A DNA stretch of 19,268 nucleotides from positions 1 through 19,268 of the forward strand of contig CAIRMY010000003.1 of assembly GCA_903879775.1 (NCBI GenBank). Reading direction: 5' to 3'. The notes under the pieces were generated by a model, which saw nothing but the letters and a program-made list of their open reading frames with translations, was not told the DNA's origin and searched no databases. The DNA is from an uncultured Bacteroidota bacterium. Lineage in GTDB: Bacteria; Bacteroidota; Bacteroidia; NS11-12g; UBA955. Below are positions 1 to 8,200 of the stretch, piece by piece. Both the position numbers and the translations under genes were made by a program. How positions within the stretch are numbered: the stretch's first letter is position 1; the number at the start of each line of letters is the position of its first letter.

Positions 1-2
1 CA

Positions 3-314
3 GCGAACGTAATCACTTTGGCGGTAGATAGCTCAGGCAACAATATCACTCAGCAATATTTAGATGAAACAATTTATCTGAGAAAAAATACATTTTATGA
101 CGGACCACTTGAAATTTTTGCTGGCGGAACAAAGTATACAGGTACTTGGAAATCGAATTCAGATTATTCAACGTTAACTTTAAAAATTGAAGGAAGACCA
201 GAATTTGCTTTTTTTGATAGCCCTTGGAGATTTACATATAAGTCGCTAACATTATTGAAATTAGCGCCAATTTCTAATCCCGCTCAGAAAGTATTGCATT
301 TAGAAAAGAAGTAG
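3..314 (+). CDS. 3' end of a small lipocalin-like (probably lipoprotein) gene
   Basis: The reading frame is open from the window edge, so the real start lies upstream; the TTG at 18 is an internal codon, not a convincing start. About 103 residues are visible. The pattern TYTGTW-type (here YTGTWKS), then alternating beta-strand residues, then FFDSPWRF and LLKLAPISNP resembles the C-terminal half of Bacteroidota lipocalin-like/META-type secreted proteins, in which a small beta-barrel ends with a short hydrophobic strand. No catalytic motif is seen and the signal peptide, if any, is outside the window. Its TAG stop (312-314) directly abuts the stop of the reverse-strand remnant at 315-420. The family call rests on general pattern, not on a defined motif. 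Confidence 0.6.
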   Translation, partial: ANVITLAVDSSGNNITQQYLDETIYLRKNTFYDGPLEIFAGGTKYTGTWKSNSDYSTLTLKIEGRPEFAFFDSPWRFTYKSLTLLKLAPISNPAQKVLHLEKK

Positions 315-420
315 TTAATCTTCTTCATCTCTTTCAATCACTACCGTTTTACGAACTGTTTTTCGTTTCGTTGGATCGAAGATATTACTAAGTGAATTGA
401 TTTTTCAGTGTTTGCAACAT
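315..420 (-). pseudogene. Small gene remnant, apparently frameshifted (about 34 codons)
   Basis: On the reverse strand a stop-to-stop frame (315-404) encodes a charged tail ending DPTKRKTVRKTVVIERDEED, but it has no ATG, GTG or TTG. An ATG at 418-420 begins a second frame (MLQTLK...) that stops after ten codons. The two frames join into one 34-residue reading if a run of five A residues (on the reverse strand, about 406-410) had four. The stop codon abuts the stop of the upstream gene, as real convergent genes do elsewhere in this window. It may be a decayed gene, a sequencing indel, or chance; I do not recognise the product. Confidence 0.35.
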
Positions 421-548
421 TTCAAATTAATTGCGAGTAAAAACGCAGTCTACATTAAATTGGGTTTTTCAATACAGAATATCTATTTGCCGAGTAATGT
501 TAACACAATTGTAATTTTTTATCATTCACAATAATCGTTTTATCATTG
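421..548. other. Intergenic stretch with no recognisable gene
   Basis: With the remnant at 315-420 this makes up the roughly 250-base gap between the lipocalin-like gene and the DUF2480 gene. It is AT-rich, and I see no RNA gene, clear hairpin terminator or repeat in it. It must contain the upstream promoter element for the DUF2480 gene, but no good TTTG lies at the expected 19-base spacing from the -7 box at 549-556. Confidence 0.5.
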
Positions 549-556
549 TATCTTTG
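549..556 (+). promoter_or_regulatory. -7 promoter box of the DUF2480 gene
   Basis: TATCTTTG matches the Bacteroidota -7 consensus TAnnTTTG exactly. The ATG at 562 follows after five bases, so transcription would begin at or next to the start codon. The GTG at 556 overlaps the box and is therefore an unlikely start. No matching -33 element is visible. Confidence 0.55.
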
Positions 557-561
557 TGAAT

Positions 562-1074
562 ATGGAAGAAGTATTCATAAATAAAGTTGCAAATAGCGGA
601 ATTGAGACGATTAATTTAGAAACGTATTTTCCTGTTGGAGAGAGGGTTTCAATAGATGTTAAGGAGTTGCTCTTTATGGAATTGGTGCTCAAAGAAAAAG
701 ATTTCAGAGAGTGGATTAAAGCAAATGATTGGACCCAATATTCCGAAAAATTTGTTGCAGTTTATTGTTCTTCAGATGCAATTGTTCCTACTTGGGCATA
801 TATGCTAATTTCGTCAAAGCTTTCCGGAATTGCTCAGAAAGTAGTTTTTGGTGACCTCAATGCATTAGAATCTGCACTTTGGGAAAATGCACTCAATACC
901 TTGGAAGTTGAAAATTACAAAGATAAAAAAGTCGTAATTAAAGGTTGCGGAGATTTACCTGTTTCGGCAGCCGCGTACACGAATATTTCGAGTAAACTCG
1001 TTCCAGTTGTTCAAAGTTTAATGTATGGAGAACCTTGTAGTACGGTCCCTGTTTTCAAGAGAAAAACAAACTAA
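562..1074 (+). CDS. DUF2480 family protein
   Basis: A 170-residue soluble protein that I recognise as the DUF2480 family, found across Bacteroidota and of unknown function. Family-typical blocks are EEVFINKVANSGIETINLE at the N-terminus, FPVGERVSIDVK (about 23-34), LVLKEKDFREWIK (41-53), CSSDAIVPTWAYML (69-82), KVVFGD (93-98), KKVVIKGCGDLPV (122-134) and the C-terminal MYGEPCSTVPVFKRK (154-168). Length is normal. I chose ATG 562 over GTG 556 because the GTG overlaps a perfect -7 promoter box. There is no signal peptide or membrane segment. The conserved Cys residues (C69, C129, C159) could bind metal, but this is speculation. The stop codon overlaps that of convergent pyk by four bases. Confidence 0.9.
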   Translation: MEEVFINKVANSGIETINLETYFPVGERVSIDVKELLFMELVLKEKDFREWIKANDWTQYSEKFVAVYCSSDAIVPTWAYMLISSKLSGIAQKVVFGDLNALESALWENALNTLEVENYKDKKVVIKGCGDLPVSAAAYTNISSKLVPVVQSLMYGEPCSTVPVFKRKTN

Positions 1075-2501
1075 TCAATGTAGGTAACTTTGATTGTATT
1101 GGTGCGTTGTTTCTTGTGGATAGGCATGCTAGCGCAATTAATGACACAATCTCCCTCAATGGCAATTTTTTCGTTTTTCAAAATATCAATCACATCTTGG
1201 AAGGTTTCATCTGTGCTTACAAATTTATCGTAATAAAAGCCCCTTACACCCCAAACCAAATTTAATGTATTTAACAATTCTCTATTATCGGTGAAAATAT
1301 AAATGCTTGCTTCAGGTCTGTAACTTGCCACTTTAAAACCAGTATAACCGCTTTTTGTCATTGCAATAATTGCTTTTGCTTTTAGGTGATCACTCATTCT
1401 AACAGCTGTAAAACAGATTTCATCACTGGCAAAAGATGGAGAGGATGCATCGGGCTTTACGCCTTTATAATAGGCTCTGCGGTCTGATTCAATGTCAGTT
1501 ATTATAGAACCCATAATCTCAATGACCTTACAAGGATACTTTCCCACTGAAGTCTCAGCGGAAAGCATTACAGCATCGGCACCATCTAAAACAGCGTTTG
1601 CAACGTCTGTAATTTCAGCTCTCGTAGGCATGCTATCTGTGATCATACTTTCCATCATCTGAGTAGCAATGATGACAGGTTTTGCCGCTAGAATGCATTT
1701 TTCAACAATTGACTTTTGAATGAGAGGAACTTTGTGTAATGGCACTTCAACGCCTAAATCTCCACGAGCAACCATAATGGCATCCGTTACCTTGATTATA
1801 CTATCAATATTTTCAACCGCTTCAGGCTTTTCAATTTTAGCAATCACTTTGGTATGTTTCCCTTTTGAGGCAATAATTTCCTTCAAAGCAATAATATCTT
1901 CTGCATTTCTCACAAAAGATAATGCCACCCAATCAACATTTTTCTCTAGCCCAAATTCTAGGTCAATGAGATCTTTTTCTGTTAAACATGGAATTGTTAC
2001 TTTAGTATTGGGCAAATTGAATCCTTTATTTGATGTCAATATACCACCGGCAACAACTTTTGCTAACAGGTGTTGAGCATCAATTATTTTTTCGATGACC
2101 AATTCCGATTTCCCATCGTTGAGTAAGATTCTTTCTCCCGGTCTTGCATCTAATGGCAATCTTTCGTAACTCACATAAAGTTTTTCAACGGTGCTTATAC
2201 ATTCTATGGTAGTTACTACAATAGATTCTCCATCAATTAATTGTATTTCTCCGTCTACTTTACCAATGCGTAATTTTGGTCCTTGAAGATCTTGCAACAA
2301 TGCAACATGACCACCTATTTTTTGATTTATTTTCCGAACTCTATCAATAACTTCACTGTGAATTTCGTGTGCTCCATGTGAGAAATTTAATCGGCAAACA
2401 TCAACACCGGCTCTAATGATTTTCTCAAGCATTTCTTCACTGCTTGTTGCAGGGCCAATTGTCGCAACAATTTTTGTTTTGTTAAAGTTTTCGTTATACA
2501 T
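1071..2501 (-). CDS. pyk: Pyruvate kinase
   Basis: Catalyses the last step of glycolysis: phosphoenolpyruvate plus ADP gives pyruvate plus ATP, in the cytoplasm. The 476 residues cover the whole bacterial enzyme. Visible motifs are KTKIVATIGPA (8-18), CRLNFSHG (36-43, substrate-binding R37 and N39), LLQDLQGPKLRIG (68-80), the signature IAKIEKPEAVENI (220-232) with catalytic Lys222 and metal ligand Glu224, ARGDLGVE (245-252, Asp248), IATQMMESM (278-286, Thr280) and PTRAEITDVANAVLDGADAV (292-311). The C-terminal domain (about 355-476) is of ordinary length with no extra PEP-utiliser domain. It starts nine bases after the IPExxxVDY-like gene, so the two are probably cotranscribed, an arrangement seen in other Bacteroidota. 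Confidence 0.98.
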   Translation of the reverse strand: MYNENFNKTKIVATIGPATSSEEMLEKIIRAGVDVCRLNFSHGAHEIHSEVIDRVRKINQKIGGHVALLQDLQGPKLRIGKVDGEIQLIDGESIVVTTIECISTVEKLYVSYERLPLDARPGERILLNDGKSELVIEKIIDAQHLLAKVVAGGILTSNKGFNLPNTKVTIPCLTEKDLIDLEFGLEKNVDWVALSFVRNAEDIIALKEIIASKGKHTKVIAKIEKPEAVENIDSIIKVTDAIMVARGDLGVEVPLHKVPLIQKSIVEKCILAAKPVIIATQMMESMITDSMPTRAEITDVANAVLDGADAVMLSAETSVGKYPCKVIEIMGSIITDIESDRRAYYKGVKPDASSPSFASDEICFTAVRMSDHLKAKAIIAMTKSGYTGFKVASYRPEASIYIFTDNRELLNTLNLVWGVRGFYYDKFVSTDETFQDVIDILKNEKIAIEGDCVINCASMPIHKKQRTNTIKVTYID

Positions 2502-2510
2502 ATATTTTTT

Positions 2511-2951
2511 TCACAGATGACTCAGCCTGTAAATCCAATGGAATTTTTCAGATAATTCTTCAGGGAATACATAAGCCAGTTGAATTTTTTCAATGGCTTT
2601 GAGTTGTTCCATCCATTGTTCAAAGTTAGGCATTAGTTCTTGATCTCCTATCAAAATCCAATAATCTGGCGTTGGTTTTCCTGAAAATAATTTCCCTGTA
2701 GTGCCTGAATTTTGCAAAATCCACATGTTAGAAATCGTTTCTGAACCCTCAAAATAGTATTCTAGGTGCTGAGAAATTCTATTTTGCGACAAATTTATCT
2801 CAAAAGTTTTAGGTTCGCACACAAAATTTGTAGAAAAAGTGTCGTCAAGACACCAAGCCAGCAAATATGGGCTTATATTGCTATGCACAGCGATGATTTT
2901 GAAGTCATTTACACTGGGCAAAATGGTCGATTTGTAACGTTTGATAGACAA
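2511..2951 (-). CDS. IPExxxVDY-like family protein upstream of pyk
   Basis: A 146-residue protein of unknown function. Position (between acpP and pyk, in line with pyk) and the N-terminal block FKIIAVHSNISPYLLAW (17-33) fit the Bacteroidota IPExxxVDY family, whose members typically have a similar I-A-I-H-S-x6-L-A stretch. The name-giving C-terminal IPExxxVDY motif is not intact: the nearest match is FPEELSEKFHW (129-139). The start is a TTG at 2951; no in-frame ATG or GTG lies upstream before a stop, the first internal Met is far downstream, and a -7 box sits just upstream. No membrane segment or signal peptide. Divergent from acpP, with about 80 bases between the start codons. Confidence 0.6.
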   Translation of the reverse strand: MSIKRYKSTILPSVNDFKIIAVHSNISPYLLAWCLDDTFSTNFVCEPKTFEINLSQNRISQHLEYYFEGSETISNMWILQNSGTTGKLFSGKPTPDYWILIGDQELMPNFEQWMEQLKAIEKIQLAYVFPEELSEKFHWIYRLSHL

Positions 2952-2962
2952 AATTTTCGCTA

Positions 2963-2970
2963 CAAAAATA
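2963..2970 (-). promoter_or_regulatory. -7 promoter box of the IPExxxVDY-like gene and pyk
   Basis: On the reverse strand this reads TATTTTTG, an exact TAnnTTTG. The TTG start at 2951 follows after 11 bases. A TTTG lies upstream on the same strand (2988-2991), but the spacing is 17 rather than the usual 19 bases, so the -33 element is uncertain. Confidence 0.45.
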
Positions 2971-3033
2971 ATTTTTCCTTCTCATATCAAATAAAAAATG
3001 TTTCTTTGTACCGCAAAACAACATTACACTATC

Positions 3034-3270
3034 ATGTCAGAAATTGCAGAAAAAGTAAAAGCCATTATCGTAGATAAGTTAGGCGTAGATGAAGCGGACG
3101 TAGTCACAGACGCTAGTTTCACCAATGATTTGGGTGCAGACTCTTTAGACACAGTAGAATTGATCATGGAATTCGAAAAAGAATTCGACATCAGTATTCC
3201 CGATGATCAAGCAGAAAAAATCCAAACAGTAGGGGAAGCTGTTCGTTACATCGAAGAAAACAAGAATTAA
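3034..3270 (+). CDS. acpP: Acyl carrier protein
   Basis: Carries growing acyl chains on a 4'-phosphopantetheine arm for cytoplasmic type II fatty acid synthesis. The 78-residue acidic protein has the attachment motif LGADSLDTVEL with Ser37 as the phosphopantetheinylation site, and the usual four-helix layout ending VGEAVRYIEENKN. I start at ATG 3034 (MSEIAEKVKAIIVDKLG); the in-frame ATG at 2998 would add twelve residues not found in the family and would run through the likely promoter region. It lies three bases before fabF, giving an acpP-fabF-rnc operon. A near-consensus -7 box (TTTCTTTG, 3001-3008) is 25 bases upstream of the start, which is only weak evidence. Confidence 0.97.
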   Translation: MSEIAEKVKAIIVDKLGVDEADVVTDASFTNDLGADSLDTVELIMEFEKEFDISIPDDQAEKIQTVGEAVRYIEENKN

Positions 3271-3273
3271 TTT

Positions 3274-4527
3274 ATGCAACTCCGGAGAGTTGTTGTAACT
3301 GGACTGGGTGCTATTACACCCATCGGAAATACTCTCAATGAGTATTGGAATGCGCTAGTAGCAGGTACTAGTGGTGCTGGGCTAATTACCCATTTTGATA
3401 CGAGTAAGTACAAAGTGAAGTTCGCTTGTGAGGTCAAAAATTTTGACCCAATGAACTTTATCGACAGGAAAGAAGCTCGTAAAATGGATCCATTTGCTCA
3501 GTATGCTATGGTGGCTGCAGATGAAGCTATTTTAGATAGTGGAATCTTACAACAAACTCACAACCTCGATCGTATTGGGGTTATCTGGGGCGCTGGAATT
3601 GGTGGACTTTCTACCTTCTTCAGTGAAATTGTAGATTATGCTAAGGGCGATGGCAATCCACGCTTTTCGCCCTTTTTCATTCCTAAAATGATTATTGACA
3701 TTGCAGCTGGTTACATTTCGATGAAACATAACCTGAGAGGTCCCAATTATGGTACCGTTTCAGCCTGTGCTTCATCAACCCATGCTTTAATTGATGCATT
3801 TAACTTAATTCGACTTGGAAAGGCAGATGCTATTGTGGCCGGAGGCTCTGAGGCTTGTGTGAATGAACCATCTGTTGGTGGTTTCTCTAACATGAAAGCC
3901 CTCTCTGAACGCAATGATGACATTCTAACCGCTTCTAGGCCGTTCGACAAAGATCGCGATGGATTTGTCATGGGGGAAGGTGGAGCTTGCTTGATCTTAG
4001 AAGATCTCGAACACGCCAAAGCCCGTGGTGCCAAAATCTATGCTGAAATTGTTGGTGGCGGTATGACAGCCGATGCCTATCACTTAACAGCTCCTCACCC
4101 TGAAGGTTTGGGCGCTAAAAATGTGATGTTTGCAGCCCTGTCAGATGCTGGATTGACTACAGCCGATATTGATTATATCAATGTTCATGGCACAAGCACT
4201 CCTTTAGGTGATATTGCTGAAACCAAAGCCATTAAATCGGTTTTCGGTGAACATGTTTATAACCTAAACATTAGCAGTACCAAAAGCCAAACAGGCCACT
4301 TGCTTGGTGGAGCTGGTGCTGTAGAATCAGTAGCAAGCGTTTTAGCAGTCTATAATGATATTGTTCCTCCAACAATCAATCATTTTACAGATGATCCAGA
4401 AATTGACCCCAAATTAAATCTTACATTTAACGTTGCTCAAAAACGCATCGTGAATGCTGCTTTAAGCAACACTTTTGGTTTTGGTGGTCATAATGCCTCT
4501 GTGATTTTCAAAAAATACAACGGATAA
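3274..4527 (+). CDS. fabF: Beta-ketoacyl-ACP synthase II
   Basis: Condenses malonyl-ACP with acyl-ACP to elongate fatty acids, using acyl-ACP supplied through the acpP product encoded just upstream. The 417 residues are full length. The Cys-His-His triad is intact: nucleophile Cys165 in VSACASSTHALIDA, His305 in INVHGTSTPLGD and His342 in KSQTGHLLGGAGAVE, with Lys337 also present. The N-terminus RRVVVTGLGAITPIG and the C-terminal NTFGFGGHNASVIF loop are typical of FabF rather than FabB or FabH. The three-base gap to acpP and eleven-base gap to rnc indicate one transcript. Confidence 0.98.
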   Translation: MQLRRVVVTGLGAITPIGNTLNEYWNALVAGTSGAGLITHFDTSKYKVKFACEVKNFDPMNFIDRKEARKMDPFAQYAMVAADEAILDSGILQQTHNLDRIGVIWGAGIGGLSTFFSEIVDYAKGDGNPRFSPFFIPKMIIDIAAGYISMKHNLRGPNYGTVSACASSTHALIDAFNLIRLGKADAIVAGGSEACVNEPSVGGFSNMKALSERNDDILTASRPFDKDRDGFVMGEGGACLILEDLEHAKARGAKIYAEIVGGGMTADAYHLTAPHPEGLGAKNVMFAALSDAGLTTADIDYINVHGTSTPLGDIAETKAIKSVFGEHVYNLNISSTKSQTGHLLGGAGAVESVASVLAVYNDIVPPTINHFTDDPEIDPKLNLTFNVAQKRIVNAALSNTFGFGGHNASVIFKKYNG

Positions 4528-4538
4528 TTTGCGGTTGA

Positions 4539-5276
4539 TTGAAGAATCTTTTTAAAAGATCCCCACATCACATTAAAAATTTGAGACGGAAAATCTATCT
4601 CATCACTGGAGTAAATCCGTTTAGAATTTCCATCTATCGCGAGGCGTTAAGGCACAGTAGTGCAGCTGATGCTGCCCTTTCTGATAACCTTTTTGCTCCG
4701 CGTACCTTAGACAATGAAAGACTTGAATTTCTTGGCGATGCAATTCTCGACTCTGTAGTTGCTGAATTGCTCTTTAATCGATTTCCCTATAAAGACGAAG
4801 GTTTCCTAACCGAAATGCGTACGCGAATTGTAAATCGTGAACAAATGGGTATGCTTGCTCATCGATTGGGTTTAGTTGATGTGATGGAAATGAAACCCGA
4901 ACTTAAAAAAAACTATACAGCTCTAAGAACCATTGGTGGCAATGCCCTTGAAGCACTTATTGGTGCCATTTATCTAGATAAAGGTTACAGTTCAGTCTCT
5001 AAGTTTATTCATAAACGTTTGGTTGGGCAATATTTAGATATTGACAAATTAATGCTTACAACCGTGAGCTACAAAGCGGTTTTTATGAAATGGATTCAAA
5101 AGAACCAAAAGAAGCTTGAATGGAACAATGGGGTAGAAGGGAATGGTAAAAATGACAACCATGTCGTAACGATGGTTGTCGACGACGAACAATGGTTCAC
5201 CGAAATTAATAAAAGCCGCAAAAAAGCAGAAGAACTTTGTTGCGAAAAAGCATGTAGAAAGTTAGAAATTGTCTAA
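4539..5276 (+). CDS. rnc: Ribonuclease III
   Basis: Cleaves double-stranded RNA, including rRNA precursors. The 245-residue protein has the endonuclease domain (about 15-165) with signature NERLEFLGDAILD (59-71; metal ligands Glu63, Asp67) and GNALEALIGAIYLDKGY (134-150; Glu138), followed by a divergent double-stranded-RNA-binding domain (about 175-244) that keeps the helix SRKKAEELCCEKACRKL (226-242). At the usual third carboxylate position (Asp114 in E. coli) this protein has Asn135. The start is TTG at 4539, eleven bases after fabF; the next ATG is far inside the catalytic domain and would destroy it. The stop lies one base from the end of the convergent helicase gene. Confidence 0.95.
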   Translation: MKNLFKRSPHHIKNLRRKIYLITGVNPFRISIYREALRHSSAADAALSDNLFAPRTLDNERLEFLGDAILDSVVAELLFNRFPYKDEGFLTEMRTRIVNREQMGMLAHRLGLVDVMEMKPELKKNYTALRTIGGNALEALIGAIYLDKGYSSVSKFIHKRLVGQYLDIDKLMLTTVSYKAVFMKWIQKNQKKLEWNNGVEGNGKNDNHVVTMVVDDEQWFTEINKSRKKAEELCCEKACRKLEIV

Positions 5277-5277
5277 C

Positions 5278-8200
5278 TTATATCTCTTCTGATTGATTGT
5301 CAATTTGTTCCTCCGCTCCAGTAGGTATATAAATCACTTGATTTACTTGCTTCGCAAATGTGCACCACTCACATTTACCGCATCCTTCCATGAAGCTTAA
5401 ATCTTGAAGCCTTTCATTCGCTTTTATAACAATGGATTTGATATAATCGAAATCTTGGTTGGAAAATAATATTTCAAACTCAGGAAAATGTCCCTCATGA
5501 TTCATTTCTAATGATTCAATCACGCCATGTCTTGATTTCCAATTTTTATTTCCATGTGCCTCATTGATCATCATTGTATATAAGCCAATTTGAAACCAGT
5601 AGGATGGTGGAAAATTGCCTTTGTCGATACTTTGAGCGCTCGGTGCTTTAGATTTTTTCTCCGATTTGTCAATTTTACTGGTTTTATAGTCTAAAACGGA
5701 AATTTCATTTCCATCAAAAACCATTTTATCAATATTTCCAGTGATAGAAATGCCTTCAATTTTGGTATTGATGCTAAATTCAGTTTCAATTTTCGTATAA
5801 GATTTATAAAGGTCCAATTTTTGCTTCCAGAATCTAGGCAAAATCATTTTCCCTTGCTCCAGTTTAAGCTCAAATTGTTTCTCAGTGAATCCAGCTCTTA
5901 ATTTCATCATCTCGTATTCGAAATGTTTGGAAACTTGTTCCCCAGTCATCCATTGCTTTTTATTTACACCATTCACAACAAACTCTCTTAAAGTTGCATG
6001 CATGGCAGTTCCATAAGCTCCGTATTGATTTGGTGCCGAAGGAACGCGTAAAATTCTATTAAAATAAAACTCAATGCCACATCTTAAAATTGTTTCAATC
6101 GAAGTTGGTGAAAAAATCAAATGTTCAATTTTACTTTTGAGCCAGTCTTTTTTGTCGATGTCTAAAATAGGCTTGGTTGTATTTTCCAAATACTTTTGTT
6201 GTGCCCAAAGTAATTTTTCGGATGGAATAGAAACCAGCTGGGTTGAAAGTTTTCGCTCACCATTTACTTCTAAAACGAAAGTAGAAGGCAATATTTCAGA
6301 GGCTTTAGAACTGATTTTAAATTGACAATAGCTAATGTTTAATGTCTTTTTCGCTCTTGTCATTGCCACGTAAAATAAACGCCTGCGTTCTTCAAATGAA
6401 TCCACAACCGACAGTTCACTCTGTAGAACCTTATTGTTCCCTAAAATGAGTTTTCGCACTTGGAAAGGCAATCCATTTCTGTCCTCATTTTCCCATTCAT
6501 CACCATTTGTTCGGATCATAAACACATGTTCAAATTCTAATCCTTTTGACCCATGTGCCGTGAGTAACTGAACACCTATGCTATTCCCAATTCTTTTTTC
6601 AAGGAAAACTGGAATTTTATTCGCATCCATTTTGTAGAACATATTCATCATTTCCCTCAAAGAAATAAAAGGAACTCTTGAATTTTGCTGATTTGCAAAT
6701 TCCATGAAACTGTGAAGCACTTCCATGGTCCATCCGTTGTCTTCTTTTTTCAAGGCATGTGCCAAAAAACCACCCTCACTATAAATACGCTGAATTAGAT
6801 TGGGTACATTTTCTGTAGTGGCTATTTTAATCCATTTTTCAACATTGTTCCAGAGTTCTGAAATTGATTTAACCGCTTCTTCACCGTATATCTCGCTGGC
6901 ATTTGGCATTTTTAAAATGCTCGCAAAATGTTCGCGCCAACTATAAGATTTATTTTGATATTCGTTATCGCGTTTGATCCGATAAATTTCAGTTGAAATT
7001 TGATTTAATGTAAACGTAGGTATCGTATATAAATCGCTCAGTAAGATTCTATACAATAAATATTCTCCTGAATTTGCTAAATTCGATTCTTGCGATAAAT
7101 AATTCAACCATTGCAACAATTGTTTAACAATTGGTTCTTGCAGAATATTGATTGCTCTGTTCAATACAAACGGAATTCCTTTTTCTTGTAATAAACTCAC
7201 AATCGTATCGGCATGTTTGTGTTTGCTATATAAAATGGCAATATCACTCGGTGCGATACCCTTTGAAATCATGGTATGAATGCTTTCAACGATGCCAACA
7301 GATTCGTGGAATTCATTCAAGTAAAGCTGAAATGTGGTTTCTACTTGCTCGAAATTTTTGTTCTCCCCACTGCTTATAAGGTCTTTGCTTAGTCCTTCTA
7401 TGGTATTTACCAAACGGCTCGTATTCTTTTCAATTAATCGGCAGCTGTCATCAAGAATTGGTTGGCTACTTCTATAATTTTGTGTGAGTACAATGGTTTT
7501 GATGTTTTCATTATATTTTTCTTTGAAGGTAAGCATATTGCTCACTTTTGCTCCTTGAAAGGCATAGATGCTTTGGTCGTCATCGCCAACCACAAAGCAG
7601 TTTGGATTGTCTTCCCAATAATCGATGAGTGAGTACAGAATTTCGTTTTGAATTCCACTCGTATCTTGGTATTCATCAACCAATACATAATGGTATTTTT
7701 CTTGAACCAAGAGTTTTAGTTCTTCATCAGATTTCAATTTTTCATTCACCCAAAAAAGCATGTCGGAGAATTCATAAACTCCTTTTTCAATCTTGAGGGA
7801 CTTATATCTGTTGAATAATTTTGCCGCTTCAATGAGTTTGGTCCAAGCGTCGACCAATTTTTTTCGATCTGTTTCTTTGATATCACCGGCTTGGAATTCC
7901 TTGAACTTTCGTTTGTAAATCAGCTCAGGGAATTGGAGTTTGAAAATCTCATCTTCTTTTAAATAATTGATCCATAACTCAAAGGTTTCAGTGGTATAAC
8001 CTTCAGATTCCATTAAACTCCAAACTTTTACAAGTTGCAAGCGCAATGTAGCAGCGTCGTCGGAATATGTTTTAATGGGTGAATCTTCGTGAATTTCCTC
8101 AATGATTTGTTGAATAATATCAATTCTCTCCAAATCATCCAATACGCGCATTTCGCGTTTGCTGAATTTTTCCGGAAAGTCTTTAATGATTTTATTGCAA

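Noticed and set aside
1720..2076. Open frame opposite pyk (and similar ones opposite fabF, the helicase, the permease and the Asp-box gene)
   Set aside because: These mirror strongly conserved genes on the other strand, have no promoter or family features, and are explained by codon bias.
2998..3033. Earlier ATG for the acyl carrier protein
   Set aside because: The twelve extra residues are not found in acyl carrier proteins; MSEIAEKVK at 3034 is the usual N-terminus.
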